A stretch of DNA of 64,000 bases from Daldinia sp. FL1419 (taxonomy: Eukaryota > Ascomycota > Sordariomycetes > Xylariales > Hypoxylaceae): positions 310,001 to 374,000 of the forward strand of contig MU623340.1 of the NCBI GenBank assembly GCA_025201765.1. The letters run 5' to 3'. How positions within the stretch are numbered: position 1 is the stretch's first letter; each line of letters starts with the position of its first letter. Positions 49,772-60,326 of the stretch are shown piece by piece. The notes under the pieces were generated by a model. That model had not been told where the DNA came from and made no database searches. It worked only from the letters and a program-made list of their open reading frames with translations. Both the position numbers and the translations under genes were made by a program.

Positions 49772-49826
49772 AACCACGCCGAAAATTGAAAAAGATTAAA
49801 ATAATTTAAAAACCTCTTAGACTTAC
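49681..49826 (-). other. probable 5' UTR intron of the mei2-like gene
   Basis: On the minus strand a CAG/GTAAGT donor at 49826 is followed by a T-rich body (including the T29 run), a GCTAAC branch site at 49693-49698 and a CAG acceptor ending at 49681. The size of 146 nt fits introns here. There is no coding capacity on either side, so it would be a leader intron. The call is inference from signals only. Confidence 0.5.
49741..49769. repeat. A29 homopolymer
   Basis: Twenty-nine A on the plus strand (T29 on the transcribed minus strand of the presumed leader intron). Its length may be unreliable. Confidence 0.9.
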
Positions 49827-52093
49827 CTGTGGGCTCAATTAGGACCTGAGTTGATTGAGAGTGATTGAGTGATGTGTAAAGTTCCTAACCCGCCAAGACA
49901 AAAGATTTGAAGAGAGTGAGTTGTGAGGTCTGAATGTCTCAAGAAGAGTCTGGACTTAATATCGCTCCAAGGCCAACGACTTTCCCCAAGGACAAGAAGT
50001 TCGGGAATGACAGGGTGTAATTGATGAAATCAAGATTGACCCCAAGACGTGTCAACGGTCCAAGGTTGGGAAGGGAATGGATGGGATTGAGGGAGGTTTA
50101 TATGTAAGTAGGTAGGTTTGGATGTCGAGAGAGGAAAATTTTATAGAAATATGAGAAATTGTGTGAGTGACTAGAAATGCGGGTGACTTGATTGAAATTT
50201 AATCGTACTGTGATTAGGAAAGCGCACTGGATAAGTTGCTTCCGTGTAGTATATACGCCTGCCGTATCAGAGGCAAGTACATCGTTTAAGTGGAAAGAGC
50301 TGATTTTAGGGAGGAGCATTTAACCAAAAAGGCACTTGCAATCTACAGGTATGTAGGTACGTACCTACCTTAGCTTATTTGGGTATCTGTACTGTTTATT
50401 CGAAGATGCCTTATTTCAAGAGTCATTAATCTACTAGCCGTAAATAGTTGTATGCGCTTGTTTGCACCGTAGAATACCTCTACCTTGAAAACCCCGACCC
50501 GGTCAGGATATGTTTGGCTCCGGCCCGGTCGTGACTACGGCATTTCCAAACAAATTACCAAGCATTGTACACACTGGCCAAAAAAAAGAAAGAAAAAAAA
50601 ACCTTCCCTGTATATCGGACGAAGCGCGCCCTAGAAAATGGTTGATAACCGTATGCCTGGGCATATTAGTCTGATTTTTTCTACTTGCACCATTCAGGTA
50701 ATAGCATCGTCATCGATGTTTGCATTATGCATCAGATAAATACTTCTACCAAGTTCATTATGCTCTCCGTATATTCAGACAATATCCCTAAATAAACTCA
50801 ACTACCAGCCTGTTCCCCTCATCTAGTCTCAGTAAAAATTTTTACTCTAGGATGGGGGGGCGAGGGTTTGTAACACCTAGTATGATGGCTGCGGCAATGG
50901 GGCAGTGATCCAGTACTTGAATAGCTACCATATCACAGCAGAGAAATCATGTCACAAGTGGAAGTCAGCGTGTATATTTAGGTGCTCTTTAAACTGTCGA
51001 AAAACTATTGAATAGTATTCATCTCGAGACCAATGCAAACTTCATTGGCAAACACTGTAATGCCACTGTATGGAGTTGGGTCTTTATGATAGCGGCAGTG
51101 TGAATGAGGATGGCGCCAGTATGAGTCGAGATAGTGGCAAACGAGCTAAGGCAGCGTAACGTCTTATAAGCGGAGAGCTGATAGGGGTTCCAAACATTAT
51201 GCATCGATGGGTCAAGGCTACGAGGGTTAGATTGAGAACGAATTTGAAAGAGAAGGTAGCTAAGTATTGGGAAAATATTCACATCAAACAACGCATATGA
51301 GACCTTCGAGTTTACCATGCTATGATGAAGAAAACGTTAACGTATTATCGAGTGCTGTAGACCGTCTAATTAGCTAGAGTGGGCACATCTTTGGCGTAGG
51401 GGCGTCCTGGGTGCGTTGAAGGGAGCAGGGCAAGGGTTCTTGCTCTTACGGTAGGGTCATAGGTATATATAATACTCGCGCCTTACATGGCTTACTTGTA
51501 TCACGAGGAATTATTTTAAAACTTATTTTATTGTATATCTACCTGGGTAGGTTTTATAGTCTATCAATAGCATAAGTTCTCGAGTTTCGACTGGGCAATT
51601 TTTGGCTGAGTGGTTTTGGGTTTCCCTCAAGTGGCTTGCCCTTGAATTATGAAGATCACATATTTGCGTCCGAGGCGAAAGAAATAAATAGGCATATATA
51701 CCTTGCCCAACATTAAACTCCAGTATTAACTGGTATAGTTATTGAATGGTTGATCTTACATAACTTGGCGTTATGAAAGTGAAAGTTGTGGCCAACAAAT
51801 ATGTCGTGATAAAAACGAATATTTAGACCACTGTGGAATATATGGCGCATTGTTAAACCGATTTGGACGGGGTCTTAAGATGTTAAGTATATTTGTTCAC
51901 CTACTCTAACTTTATGAATAGGGGGAAAGGAAGGAGAGAGGTTAAGAAAAATGAAGTTATGCGCCACATCTACAAAGCCACCAGTGACCATGGAAAGTGG
52001 CGCTCAAAACCCTGTAGCGGACTTGGGACTATGGGGTAAGTAGTGGCGGTGGGGCTGAATGGATGAGGCTTATCGCATGCAGTTTACCCTAGT

Positions 52094-52315
52094 GTAGGTA
52101 GTTACCTAGTACCTCTTGGGTAGGTACATAGAATGTAGTACCTAGGTACCTAGGTATCGTCACCTCTAGGTAAGCAGGTAAGGTAGGTAGGTACCTCCTA
52201 GGCCACCTTTGATTGAATGGAAGTAACTACCTACCTAAGTTAGATACATGTTCCGCGTCAACTTTTTTGTGAATACTGAAAACCTACCTACCCAAGGTAC
52301 CTACCTAGGTATCTA
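52094..52315. repeat. TACC/GGTA palindromic mosaic tract upstream of sec15
   Basis: Dense GGTAGTTACC, CCTAGGTACCTAGG and GGTAGGTAGGTACC units alternate in orientation, with short unique spacers. It ends about 200 bases before the sec15 ATG and is the largest such tract in the window. Confidence 0.8.
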
Positions 52316-52523
52316 GATAATAAGACGAAACCTACCTCGTATACGTAATTGTTTTATACACGAAATTGAAACTTATCGCCTGGCGCGCTCGAGTTTCGAT
52401 TGACAATGAGAACTTGTCCCTACGTGATAAACTCCCTCCCATGTTAAGCAACCTTTAATTCGTACGCTTCTACGCTTCTCCTGGTCGCATTGTAATGCGA
52501 TTGAGAACTTTTCTACTTTCATA

Positions 52524-55214
52524 ATGCCGCGAAGGGTCCAAAACTACGATGATTACGGCTCCGCCGTCCACCAGATCATTCTATCTACCTCGGACACCGA
52601 ATTCCTCGATCAATTGATACCTGTCCTGAAAGATGCGACGTCAACGGGCCGGGCGCTTACCCTTACCCAAAACTTATCGCAATATGCCGAAGACCGGGAG
52701 ACTGAGATAGAAAGGATAGGATTGACGAAGCACGAGGAGTTCCTGGGCTCCGTCAACCACCTCCAAAATGTTCGCGAACGAACCGTTGCCTTGACGGCCG
52801 ATATCCTCGAGTTGAACCAGTCCATTCAAGCTAGTACGGAGAAGCTGGCAGAGCAGAAGCAGGCCTTGGTTAACACCCGAGCTGTTCGAGAAAACATTTC
52901 GGACGTATCCGATGCTTTGAAAGAATCTCTCAAGATCCTACACGCCGTCAACAACGCCCACGACCTCATCCGCAAAAAGGGGTACTACGCCGCGCTGAAA
53001 TCTCTCGAGGACCTTCAGAACGAATTCCTTATCCCGATAATACAAAACAACTATGCTACCCAACACCAACTCGCCAACCTAATACAAAAATCTATACCCG
53101 CGTCCCAGAAGACCATCTCCGAGGCAGTCATGACGGATCTTAATACCTGGCTATTCCGAATCAGAGAGACGTCGCAGTTCCTTGGCGAGGTGGCATTCTA
53201 TCACACCGAGATGCGGCGTACGCGACAACGGGAAAGGGCTGAGAAAGATGAGTTTTTAAACAATTTCAAGTTGAACTCTGCCATCGAGCTGGTCTTCGAT
53301 GAGAGCGAGGAGTTTGACGTGCTTGATAACGAGGAACTAAAGGTCGATTTTACGCCGTTATTCGAAGCTTTGCATATCCACGAGGCGTTGGGACAGAGCG
53401 ATAAATTCCGATCGGAATACGCTGCTACTAGAAGACGGCAAAAGGAATTGCTTTTGCCGAGTTCTGTGAGCTTAACTACTGACGACGAATCGTCCTTGAG
53501 CAGCTTGCTAGAAGGTATTGCTGGATTTGCTATCATTGAAAAGGCGACGATGCGCCAGGTTCCGCAACTACGCACGGCTATTGATGTAAGACAAATCATG
53601 GACCTACTGCTTGTTCGTGACGCTGACGATTATTGTAGGTCGAGGAACTCTGGGATTCAATGTGTTCTACGGCGATATCTCTGACGTCCAAGGCATTGAC
53701 TGATATTAGCGATGCCCAAGTGCTCCTGAACACCAAAGGGCGGATTGATCTCTTTATCCTTACAATGGAGGTTAGTAGAGTAGTAACTATGTCTGAATGC
53801 CATTTGACTTTTTATTTTTTATTTTTTCTAGGGATGGGGGTATTCGGTCTCGAGACTAGACGAATTCCTGCTCGATCTCTTCGATAGATATGCCGGACTT
53901 CTGAAGAAAAGCTTCAGTGACGACTTCCAAGAGGTTTGTGGTTGCTTTTTACGAAAAGAAAAGGTTGGCTTACTGACTATCTTAGAAGATCGTATCGACC
54001 GATGATTACATGCCGATGGCTATCAACACCAGAGAGGAATACGAGAAGGTGGCCAATGTCAGCTGGTTCACTCCGGAGAAGCCACTCGAGGAGCTCACGT
54101 AAGTCTACCATGTTCCATGTTTCATAATGGCCTAGCCTAATTGTCACAGATTCCCATGTGTTCTACCCTTCTCTCAGATGTACCCGCTGTGTTGTATCGA
54201 CATTAGGAATTTCCTCAACCAGTTCTACTTCTTCTCGGATGACCATTTCCAGCATCCGAACAAGATTGACGATACTTTGCGCAAGTCGCTTGATGAGCTT
54301 CTGACGGAGAAAGTATGCCAGTCCCTAGTGGAAAGGTTGAGCTCGCAATATCTAGGTCAGATAGTGCAAATCTTGATCAACTTAGAGCACTTCGAGATCG
54401 CCTGCCAGGAGCTCGAGCAACTGCTGATCCGAGCCCGATCCTCGGGATCTGCGGGTGGTCCCCTGACCTTGGCCGCCACGGAGCAGTTTAGAGAAACCAA
54501 GAAGACGGCCGAAAAACGGATCTTCGAGCTTGTGAACTCCAAGATCGATGACCTCGTCGAGACTGCCGAGTACGACTGGATCGCGTATAACAAACCGACG
54601 GAGCCGAGCAATTATATGCAGACTCTGACGAGGTACTTGTCTAACATCATGAACTCGACACTATTGGGATTGCCTAGGGAAATTAAGGAGCTTATCTACT
54701 TTGATGCTCTCAGTCATGCGGCGAATAAGATTCTCGTAAGCAATCCGCCGTCTATTCTAGCATCCTAAGCTGCAGTATTAACAAAAAATTACAGGCTCTC
54801 CCCCTCTCCCCTGACGTCAAGAAAATCAACCCGAACGGTGTTGCGGCGTTGTCCATGGATGTCCAGCACCTCACTCACTTCGTGGACGGCCTCGAGAACG
54901 GTTTTATGCTACGATCTAACTTAGACGAGCTGGAGCAGACGATCCAGCTTCTCCAGTCCGACAACACGGATGAGTTCTTCGATATCTCGACCCGTAACAA
55001 GAAGTACGGCCGCGTGGACGCTATGAACGGCCCCGCGCTGCTGGAGAAGTGAGTATTTTACCAGTTTCCCCTCGCGTGTTGAAGGGCACATAACTTAATG
55101 CAGTGCGACTAACATATAAACAGGCTTACTCAGCAGATCTCGAGCCCGGGTCAGACGGCTCAGCGATTCGCCAATTTCTCGTCCAACCTGTCTTCGCGTT
55201 TTGGTACAAAATAA
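52524..55214 (+). CDS. sec15: exocyst complex subunit Sec15 (EXOC6)
   Basis: Seven exons are read: 52524-53585, 53639-53770, 53832-53933, 53986-54098, 54150-54735, 54795-55048 and 55124-55214, giving 779 residues, a normal fungal Sec15 length. Introns are 51-75 nt and all joins keep frame. Sec15 is the exocyst subunit that binds the Rab Sec4 on secretory vesicles and helps tether them to the plasma membrane at growth sites such as hyphal tips. The N-terminal third is helical (HLQNVRERTVALTADILELN and following, coiled-coil-like). The conserved core includes LLNTKGRIDLFILTMEGWGY, the WFTPEKPLEELTFPCVLPFS segment, LPREIKELIYFDALSHAANK and, after exon 6, MDVQHLTHFVDGLENGFMLR. It is convergent with hapE, with 423 bp between them. 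Confidence 0.95.
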
Positions 55215-55637
55215 GGGGGAGTCAGAATAGAGTATACCACATTAACATATTTCACATCACGGAGCGCGTGTATTAAATAAGATACCTAGACATGTAACAT
55301 GGATTGCATTTCGCACTAAATACCATAGTAAAGGCGGGTAGAAAAAAGAGAGCCGGTGACCTATAAACCCCTACGCCGTACTATCGAAATAAATAAAGAT
55401 CATGTGTCTGTCGCCCAGTGGTTGTGGTAGTATTCACGGATGTCGTTTCTGTAATCTGTATGATACTGTTATCCCCCGGTCCTATTCCCCTTCCCATTTT
55501 AATAAATCATCGCGGATCGGATCCAATTCATGAGATGTCTCGTTTCGGAACTCCCCTTCCTAAGGTTCACTACCAACCCGTTCAACCCTTATGTCGTTAT
55601 CGTCATCATGGTTCTTCTCGGGGACCCCACTATCCTC
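55215..55637. other. convergent intergenic region sec15/hapE
   Basis: The two 3' ends lie 423 bp apart. The frames read here are shadows of hapE or 3' UTR. AATAAA-like elements (ATAAATAAA near 55389) may serve sec15 3'-end formation. Nothing else is seen. Confidence 0.6.
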
Positions 55638-56701
55638 CTACGGCTGCTGAGGGATTGCTGGATAACCGTACATTCCTTCCATATCCCCATACATAGTTTG
55701 GGGTGGCTGTTGGCTGTAGGGTCCGCCAGGGCCGGTTTGTACTTGATTGTACATGGGCGGACCGCGGTATTCTTGGTCAGAACCCATAGCATGGCCGCCC
55801 ATGCCGTAGTCTCCGGGTGCCATATGATTGGCAGCTCCGGGCATTCCGTGTGACCCCGGAATTTGGTTACCAGCTGCTGCGGATGGTACGCCACCCTGGG
55901 ACTGTTGCGCTTGAGCAGGATTGGCGCGCTTAGCGTGACTCGCCTCTTCGCGTGGAACGATGTCAATTAAGAAGTCGAACATATCGCTCTTAGCGAGGGC
56001 GGAGGCGATATCGGATCTCTGTAGCGTCCGTCTCTTATTCTCCTCGGCGTGGATCCACGCACGCATTGTCAGCTCCGTAATAAATATATCGCACCCCTTT
56101 GCGAACAGGATGGGGGCTTCGGCGGAGATCATCTTGACCTCAGGGTCGGCCTTCATAACCTTCTTGATTCGGGCGAGAGGTAGCTGATGTAATTTGTAGT
56201 CATGTTGGTCTGACTCGAGATGATTGATCGTATTTTGCCAGTAGGTCGTCAGGATATCCTTGTATTGGCCATGTAAACCTTGGTGAACATTGGCCCAAGG
56301 ACCGGTGTAGAGCTCGGCGGGCGCGAAGCCGGAATTGGCAAGCTAGATAAATTATGTCAGTAAAGCGATAATAACATGGGAAAGAAGGGATTAGCTAGAT
56401 GAGTAACTAGGAAAACGGGAGGAGAGGGGGAGAAATTGGCGACAAGATACGAGGAACGAGAATCAAGACGGGAGATGAGACGGGAGAACGGGAGAGGGGA
56501 AAAGTGGTGGGACTCACAGCTGCACTGGCACCTAGAAGGAGAGATGATTAGCGACGTCGTACGAAAGAAGGCAACTCGCAACAAGATGAGTGCAATCAAG
56601 AGGTACTTACCATAGTGACCTCCATGGGCTATATCATATACACCGGCCCCTCCACCGCTTCCCCTTGAGGACTGAGGGTGATTTGACGAGGATTGATCCA
56701 T
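55638..56701 (-). CDS. hapE: CCAAT-binding factor subunit HapE/Hap5 (NF-YC)
   Basis: Three exons on the minus strand are read: 56611-56701, a 14-nt exon at 56518-56531, and 55638-56342. They give 269 residues. HapE pairs with HapC (NF-YB) through its histone fold and, with HapB, binds CCAAT boxes in many promoters. The NF-YC histone fold runs from about 84 to 175: LPLARIKKVMKADPEVKMI, then ISAEAPILFAKGCDIFITEL and RRTLQRSDIASALAKSDMFD. The segment just before it (YWQNTINHLES) is also conserved in fungi. The C-terminal third is rich in Gly, Gln, Pro and Met. Exon 1 ends in phase 1 and exon 3 starts in phase 0, so the microexon (2 mod 3) is needed to keep frame. It is divergent from fcf2. Confidence 0.95.
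56518..56531 (-). other. 14-nt microexon in hapE
   Basis: GTGCCAGTGCAGCT on the minus strand is preceded by TTCTAG and followed by GTGAGT. It supplies the last two bases of one Gly codon and four codons (Ala-Ser-Ala-Ala). Leaving it out would shift the frame before the histone fold. Confidence 0.85.
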
Positions 56702-58428
56702 GGTATTTTAGTTTTTCTTCTGAAGAAATTGCGCGACAGGTCTTACAACCTAAACAGCGCAAGTAGAAATAATGGCGGTATTTCAGAAAGCGCGCAAAAT
56801 AAACACAAGGCCTGGCTGGGGGCTGACGGGCAAACGAAATGTCTTTTTTTACGCGATGGTATCGCACGCGCAGGATCTCAAGATTGTTAACGAATTTTTA
56901 ACCGAGTGGTCCTTTTTCGCTTGCCGAAAACGCTCGAGGGTATCACCGTACGTGAATAGGCTTCCCGACGACGGAGAAAAAAATAAAGGGCTTGTTTGTG
57001 TTGTTTACACAGAACCCCAGATCAAAGCTTTGGTGCGCGTGGTGATGTAACAAATGGGCTTTTTTTTGTTGCAGTAGAGTTATAATTCCAAGTCAGACCC
57101 TTTGGATTGGAAAGATTGATTGGCTCGGCGGGTGGTTGGGGGCGGGAGTGACTAGGAAGTAACTACCAAAGCAAGGTGGAAGTAACTAGGAGGCGAACTA
57201 GTGAACCAGGTAAGGTCCAGGTTCGAAGGAAGGAGGGGAATGATTGATTGGGTGCCCGTTTGACTTTTAGGGAAGCAGTTTGTGCGATTCCGATCGAGGA
57301 ATGGTTTTCTCCCTTTTTTTTGCTCCTTTGTCAGCAGCTACTTAGATTATTATTCGTTCCCGTTTTGTTTCTTTTAAAACAGATTGTTTGCTCACCTTGC
57401 GGCTCGCTCCGAGATTCCCACTATTTTTTTTTTTGCTCAGGCTCAAAACTCGATTCTTGATCTCGACCTTGAACCTCGAGACTTAAAAGTATCCGTCTCC
57501 GTCCGTCCAGTTGGGTACCTATTTATCTACTTCTTTTCGGAGTTTCTCGTTAACAAACCGGGGTTGAGTCAAATGAATAAAACTAAAAACAAGAAAATAA
57601 AATAAAAGAAAAAAAGAGGATGAACTTGGATGAAATGTTTATGACTGTGAACTTTTTATGAACTCATGTGTCATGTATTTTATGTATGCACGCATGTAAG
57701 TAGCAGGTACGATAGGTACCTGGGTATGTATCAGAATAATGATCTGATCAACCCAAAAGCTAATAAATTAGCTCTATGTATGCGTTGGTCGGGATTGGGC
57801 AATGACGTGAATGGATTTTCTAGAAGTGCTTAGATCTTCGATTCGCTTATACGTTGTAGGGCTGGCTACGAAAACTGGGCAGCCTCGACAGGAAATCAAT
57901 GCGCTGGCATTATGGTTGGGCATCAGCGACCGCCAACTCCAAGAAGGCACGACTCTATCAGCTATCCTAGGACCTACATAAAGAAGGTACTCTACGTATG
58001 AGCAGGCAGGCATGACTGCAAGGATCAAAAGATGGTGTGTTGCCGGAAGGCTCTGACGGGTAACTCTGCCGTGCTCTGCTGCTCTGTTGTCTTTATCGAT
58101 AGGTTATGCTCTAGCCCTTGTTGTCCTTTGGCCAACCAACCTTACAAGGTAACACCGCAAAGTCCGGAGTACCTAGGTACCTATCGAAAGCACCTACACG
58201 ATTACCTAAGTAAGGAGGTTAGGTACTAGGTATCTAGGTATTCGTACCTACCTATCAATGCATCACTAGCCACGCAGCTACCACGTGGGGTGTGCCGACC
58301 ACCTAATTTAGCCACACTAACCCAAGACAAATTTTATCTTCTTTTTAATGGAGCTCAAACTTTTTTTTCCTACTCTCTCAAATTTTGCGGATTGAACATC
58401 CCGTTAATAAATCGTGCTGTTGCCCACC
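56702..58428. promoter_or_regulatory. divergent intergenic region hapE/fcf2
   Basis: The interval holds both promoters. The hapE-proximal kilobase has T-rich runs on the plus strand and short frames without family. The fcf2-proximal part holds a TACC/GGTA tract (58171-58255) and a CT-rich leader with T8 near 58362. No gene is seen. Confidence 0.6.
58171..58255. repeat. TACC/GGTA mosaic tract upstream of fcf2
   Basis: ACCTAGGTACCTA leads into GGTTAGGTACTAGGTATCTAGGTA and then TACCTACCTA units. It sits about 170 bases before the fcf2 ATG. Confidence 0.8.
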
Positions 58429-59303
58429 ATGGCAGACACAGCAACCACGGAAAACCTTTCAGATGATCAGATCGAGCAGCTTCTCAGAGAAGCTGAAGAA
58501 AGATTAGAAGTGAAAAGTCGGGAACAGGATGAGAAAGCTGTCACCGTACCTAACAAATCGGGCGTCGCGAAGACCTCTAAATCAAAGTCATCGGCACCGA
58601 AGGTAGCCTCTCTAATCTCTTCCAAGGATGAACCAAAGTCTGAAGGACTGTCGGTAAGAGTACCCGAGGTTCGGCGGTCAAAGCAAGATATGGTACGTCG
58701 CACATCGATTCTTGATGATTTATATTCGTTGCTATCAGCACGCGATCCTTGAATGATGAAATTTATATCCCAATTTTATTGAAGTAGTAGCTGTTCCCCG
58801 TTATGGGTAATGCTACTGCGCCAGAATGATAGATCCATATCATAGTTACTCTGACCCCTTCATCTCGCTACTTATCTCTCTTCAGCTTGTGTAAAAGCGC
58901 TTTGCTGACTAGTTCTTAGGCTATCAAGACGGATGCTGGCCCATCCTGGTTTAATCTCCCCCGGACTGATCTCACGCCCGAACTCAAAAAGGACCTGCAG
59001 TTGCTACGTATGCGCGACGTCCTAGACTCTAAGCGATTCTATCGCAAGGACAGTACAAGGGCTCTTGTGCCTCAGTTCTCATCAGTAGGAACTATAGTTG
59101 AAGGACCAACCGACTTCTTTAATGCCAGATTAACTAAGAAGGAGAGAAAGCGTACTCTTCTCGAGGAAGTCCTGGAGACTGAGGATGCTACTCGCAAATT
59201 CAAGAGCAAGTATGGTCAGATCCAAGAAATAAAGAAAAGTGGTAAGAAGGGTCACTACAAGAAAATGATGGAGAAGCGATATGGCCACAAGAGCAGGGGA
59301 TGA
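58429..59303 (+). CDS. fcf2: rRNA-processing protein Fcf2
   Basis: Two exons are read, 58429-58692 and 58920-59303, giving 215 residues. Fcf2 is an SSU-processome-associated nucleolar factor needed for early pre-rRNA cleavages on the way to 18S rRNA. The first 88 residues are charged and low-complexity (QIEQLLREAEERLEVKSREQ). The Fcf2 domain lies in exon 2 from about 95: PSWFNLPRTDLTPELKKDLQ, LLRMRDVLDSKRFYRKDS, VGTIVEGPTDFFNARLTKKE and a basic end GKKGHYKKMMEKRYGHKSRG. The start is the ATG in CACCATGG. The intron is long for this window (227 nt) and carries a candidate C/D-box snoRNA. It is in tandem with vps16. Confidence 0.93.
58748..58860 (+). ncRNA. candidate intronic C/D-box snoRNA
   Basis: Inside the fcf2 intron, a perfect box C (ATGATGA, 58753-58759) and a box D (CTGA, 58851-58854) lie 102 nt apart. 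Directly before box D, 58840-58850 is complementary over 11 nt to AGTAACTATGA, a segment conserved in eukaryotic large-subunit rRNA next to the CTCTCTTAAGG motif. By the box D+5 rule it would direct 2'-O-methylation at the second A of AGTAAC. A hairpin between about 58785-58792 and 58812-58819 would bring the ends closer. The terminal stem outside the boxes is weak, which lowers confidence. The host gene is itself an rRNA-processing factor, as is common for snoRNA hosts. Confidence 0.55.
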
Positions 59304-60326
59304 ACGTCAGTAGGCAAGGGGCTAGTATTCCCACTCGGCATAAAATAGTCTGCACGAAGTGCTGCATACCCAGAACACCCTCAAGCATGCTTTGGCACTG
59401 CGGGAGCGCAGTACCTACCCACCCACCACTAGTAGGCTGGATCATGATGGTCTAGTAGTCGATGTGGTATAAAAGAGGCGTATATGTAAGTCGCGACCCT
59501 TGTAACCCTGCTAGAATCCGTGTCTAATAAATTCTAGTAATAGGTATACAGAACATGAAGGTATATTCGCGAAGCTTTATCGCCCGTATCGCCCGTACAT
59601 GCCAACCTTGTAGAAGAAATGAGTTATTTTATTCCGGGTTAAAGTTCTACATAGGCACAGTAGAGACCTGGAGGCTAGGTTGTATGGAATAAAATAACCT
59701 GAAAACTCTGAAGGGAATATAGACCTTGGGTAGATCTCATCAATCACACAATTAAGAAGTGATCAAGTATCGTATAACATCAGATAATCTCGAGTTCCTT
59801 TAGAAGCGTGATCCCTTCCAAGATTTAGTCCATTGCCCGCCATGGAACGTTTGAAACTGCCTTCGAGGAAGAATACTTTCTTATAGCCCAAGATGAATTC
59901 TGCATGTGCTTGTACAATAATTTCTCTATACATACTACCTCTGTATCCTGTCATATGTCTTTAAAATAAGTAACTCTTGGATGAATACCTAACTTCAGGT
60001 TCCATTGTTCTAAAAAAATGTGACTTGTACCTCCATACTGACACAAGCTTGCATAGGTACTTTAGGGGGGACCGTGCGTGTGACTTGATGTTAGATAAAT
60101 GCTGGGCAGATGGAATTACGTACCTATGTAGGTACCTCGTAGCCCGAATTTTACCCGGTGTTATTTCCCAAGCTCCGGTTACCAGCCTTAGCTCTCTCAT
60201 CATTTACATACTATGTATTCCTACCTAAGCATCTACGTATATACCTTCATGTTACACTTTCATGTTCATAACGAACATATTTCAACTAACTCGGATTCGG
60301 TAATGAGATGATGAAGTGAAATAATC
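59304..60326. other. intergenic region fcf2/vps16
   Basis: 3' UTR of fcf2 and promoter of vps16. Short frames on both strands have no family. A short TACC/GGTA segment lies near 60120-60140. No gene is seen. Confidence 0.65.

Larger units (their letters stand above)
48479..52523. other. long divergent intergenic region mei2-like/sec15
   Basis: No protein gene is supported. Positions about 48480-49850 look like a long, spliced 5' leader of the mei2-like gene, with consensus donors on the minus strand at 49826, 49453 and 48907. Short minus-strand open frames here (about 103, 92 and 75 codons) could be upstream ORFs. An A29 run lies at 49741-49769. About 50100-52080 is A/T-rich with nothing recognised; a 99-codon frame at 51019-51318 has no family. 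A dense TACC/GGTA mosaic fills 52094-52315, just upstream of sec15. Confidence 0.5.

Noticed and set aside
51019..51318. 99-codon minus-strand frame
   Set aside because: No domain, A/T-rich context, no promoter or splice support.
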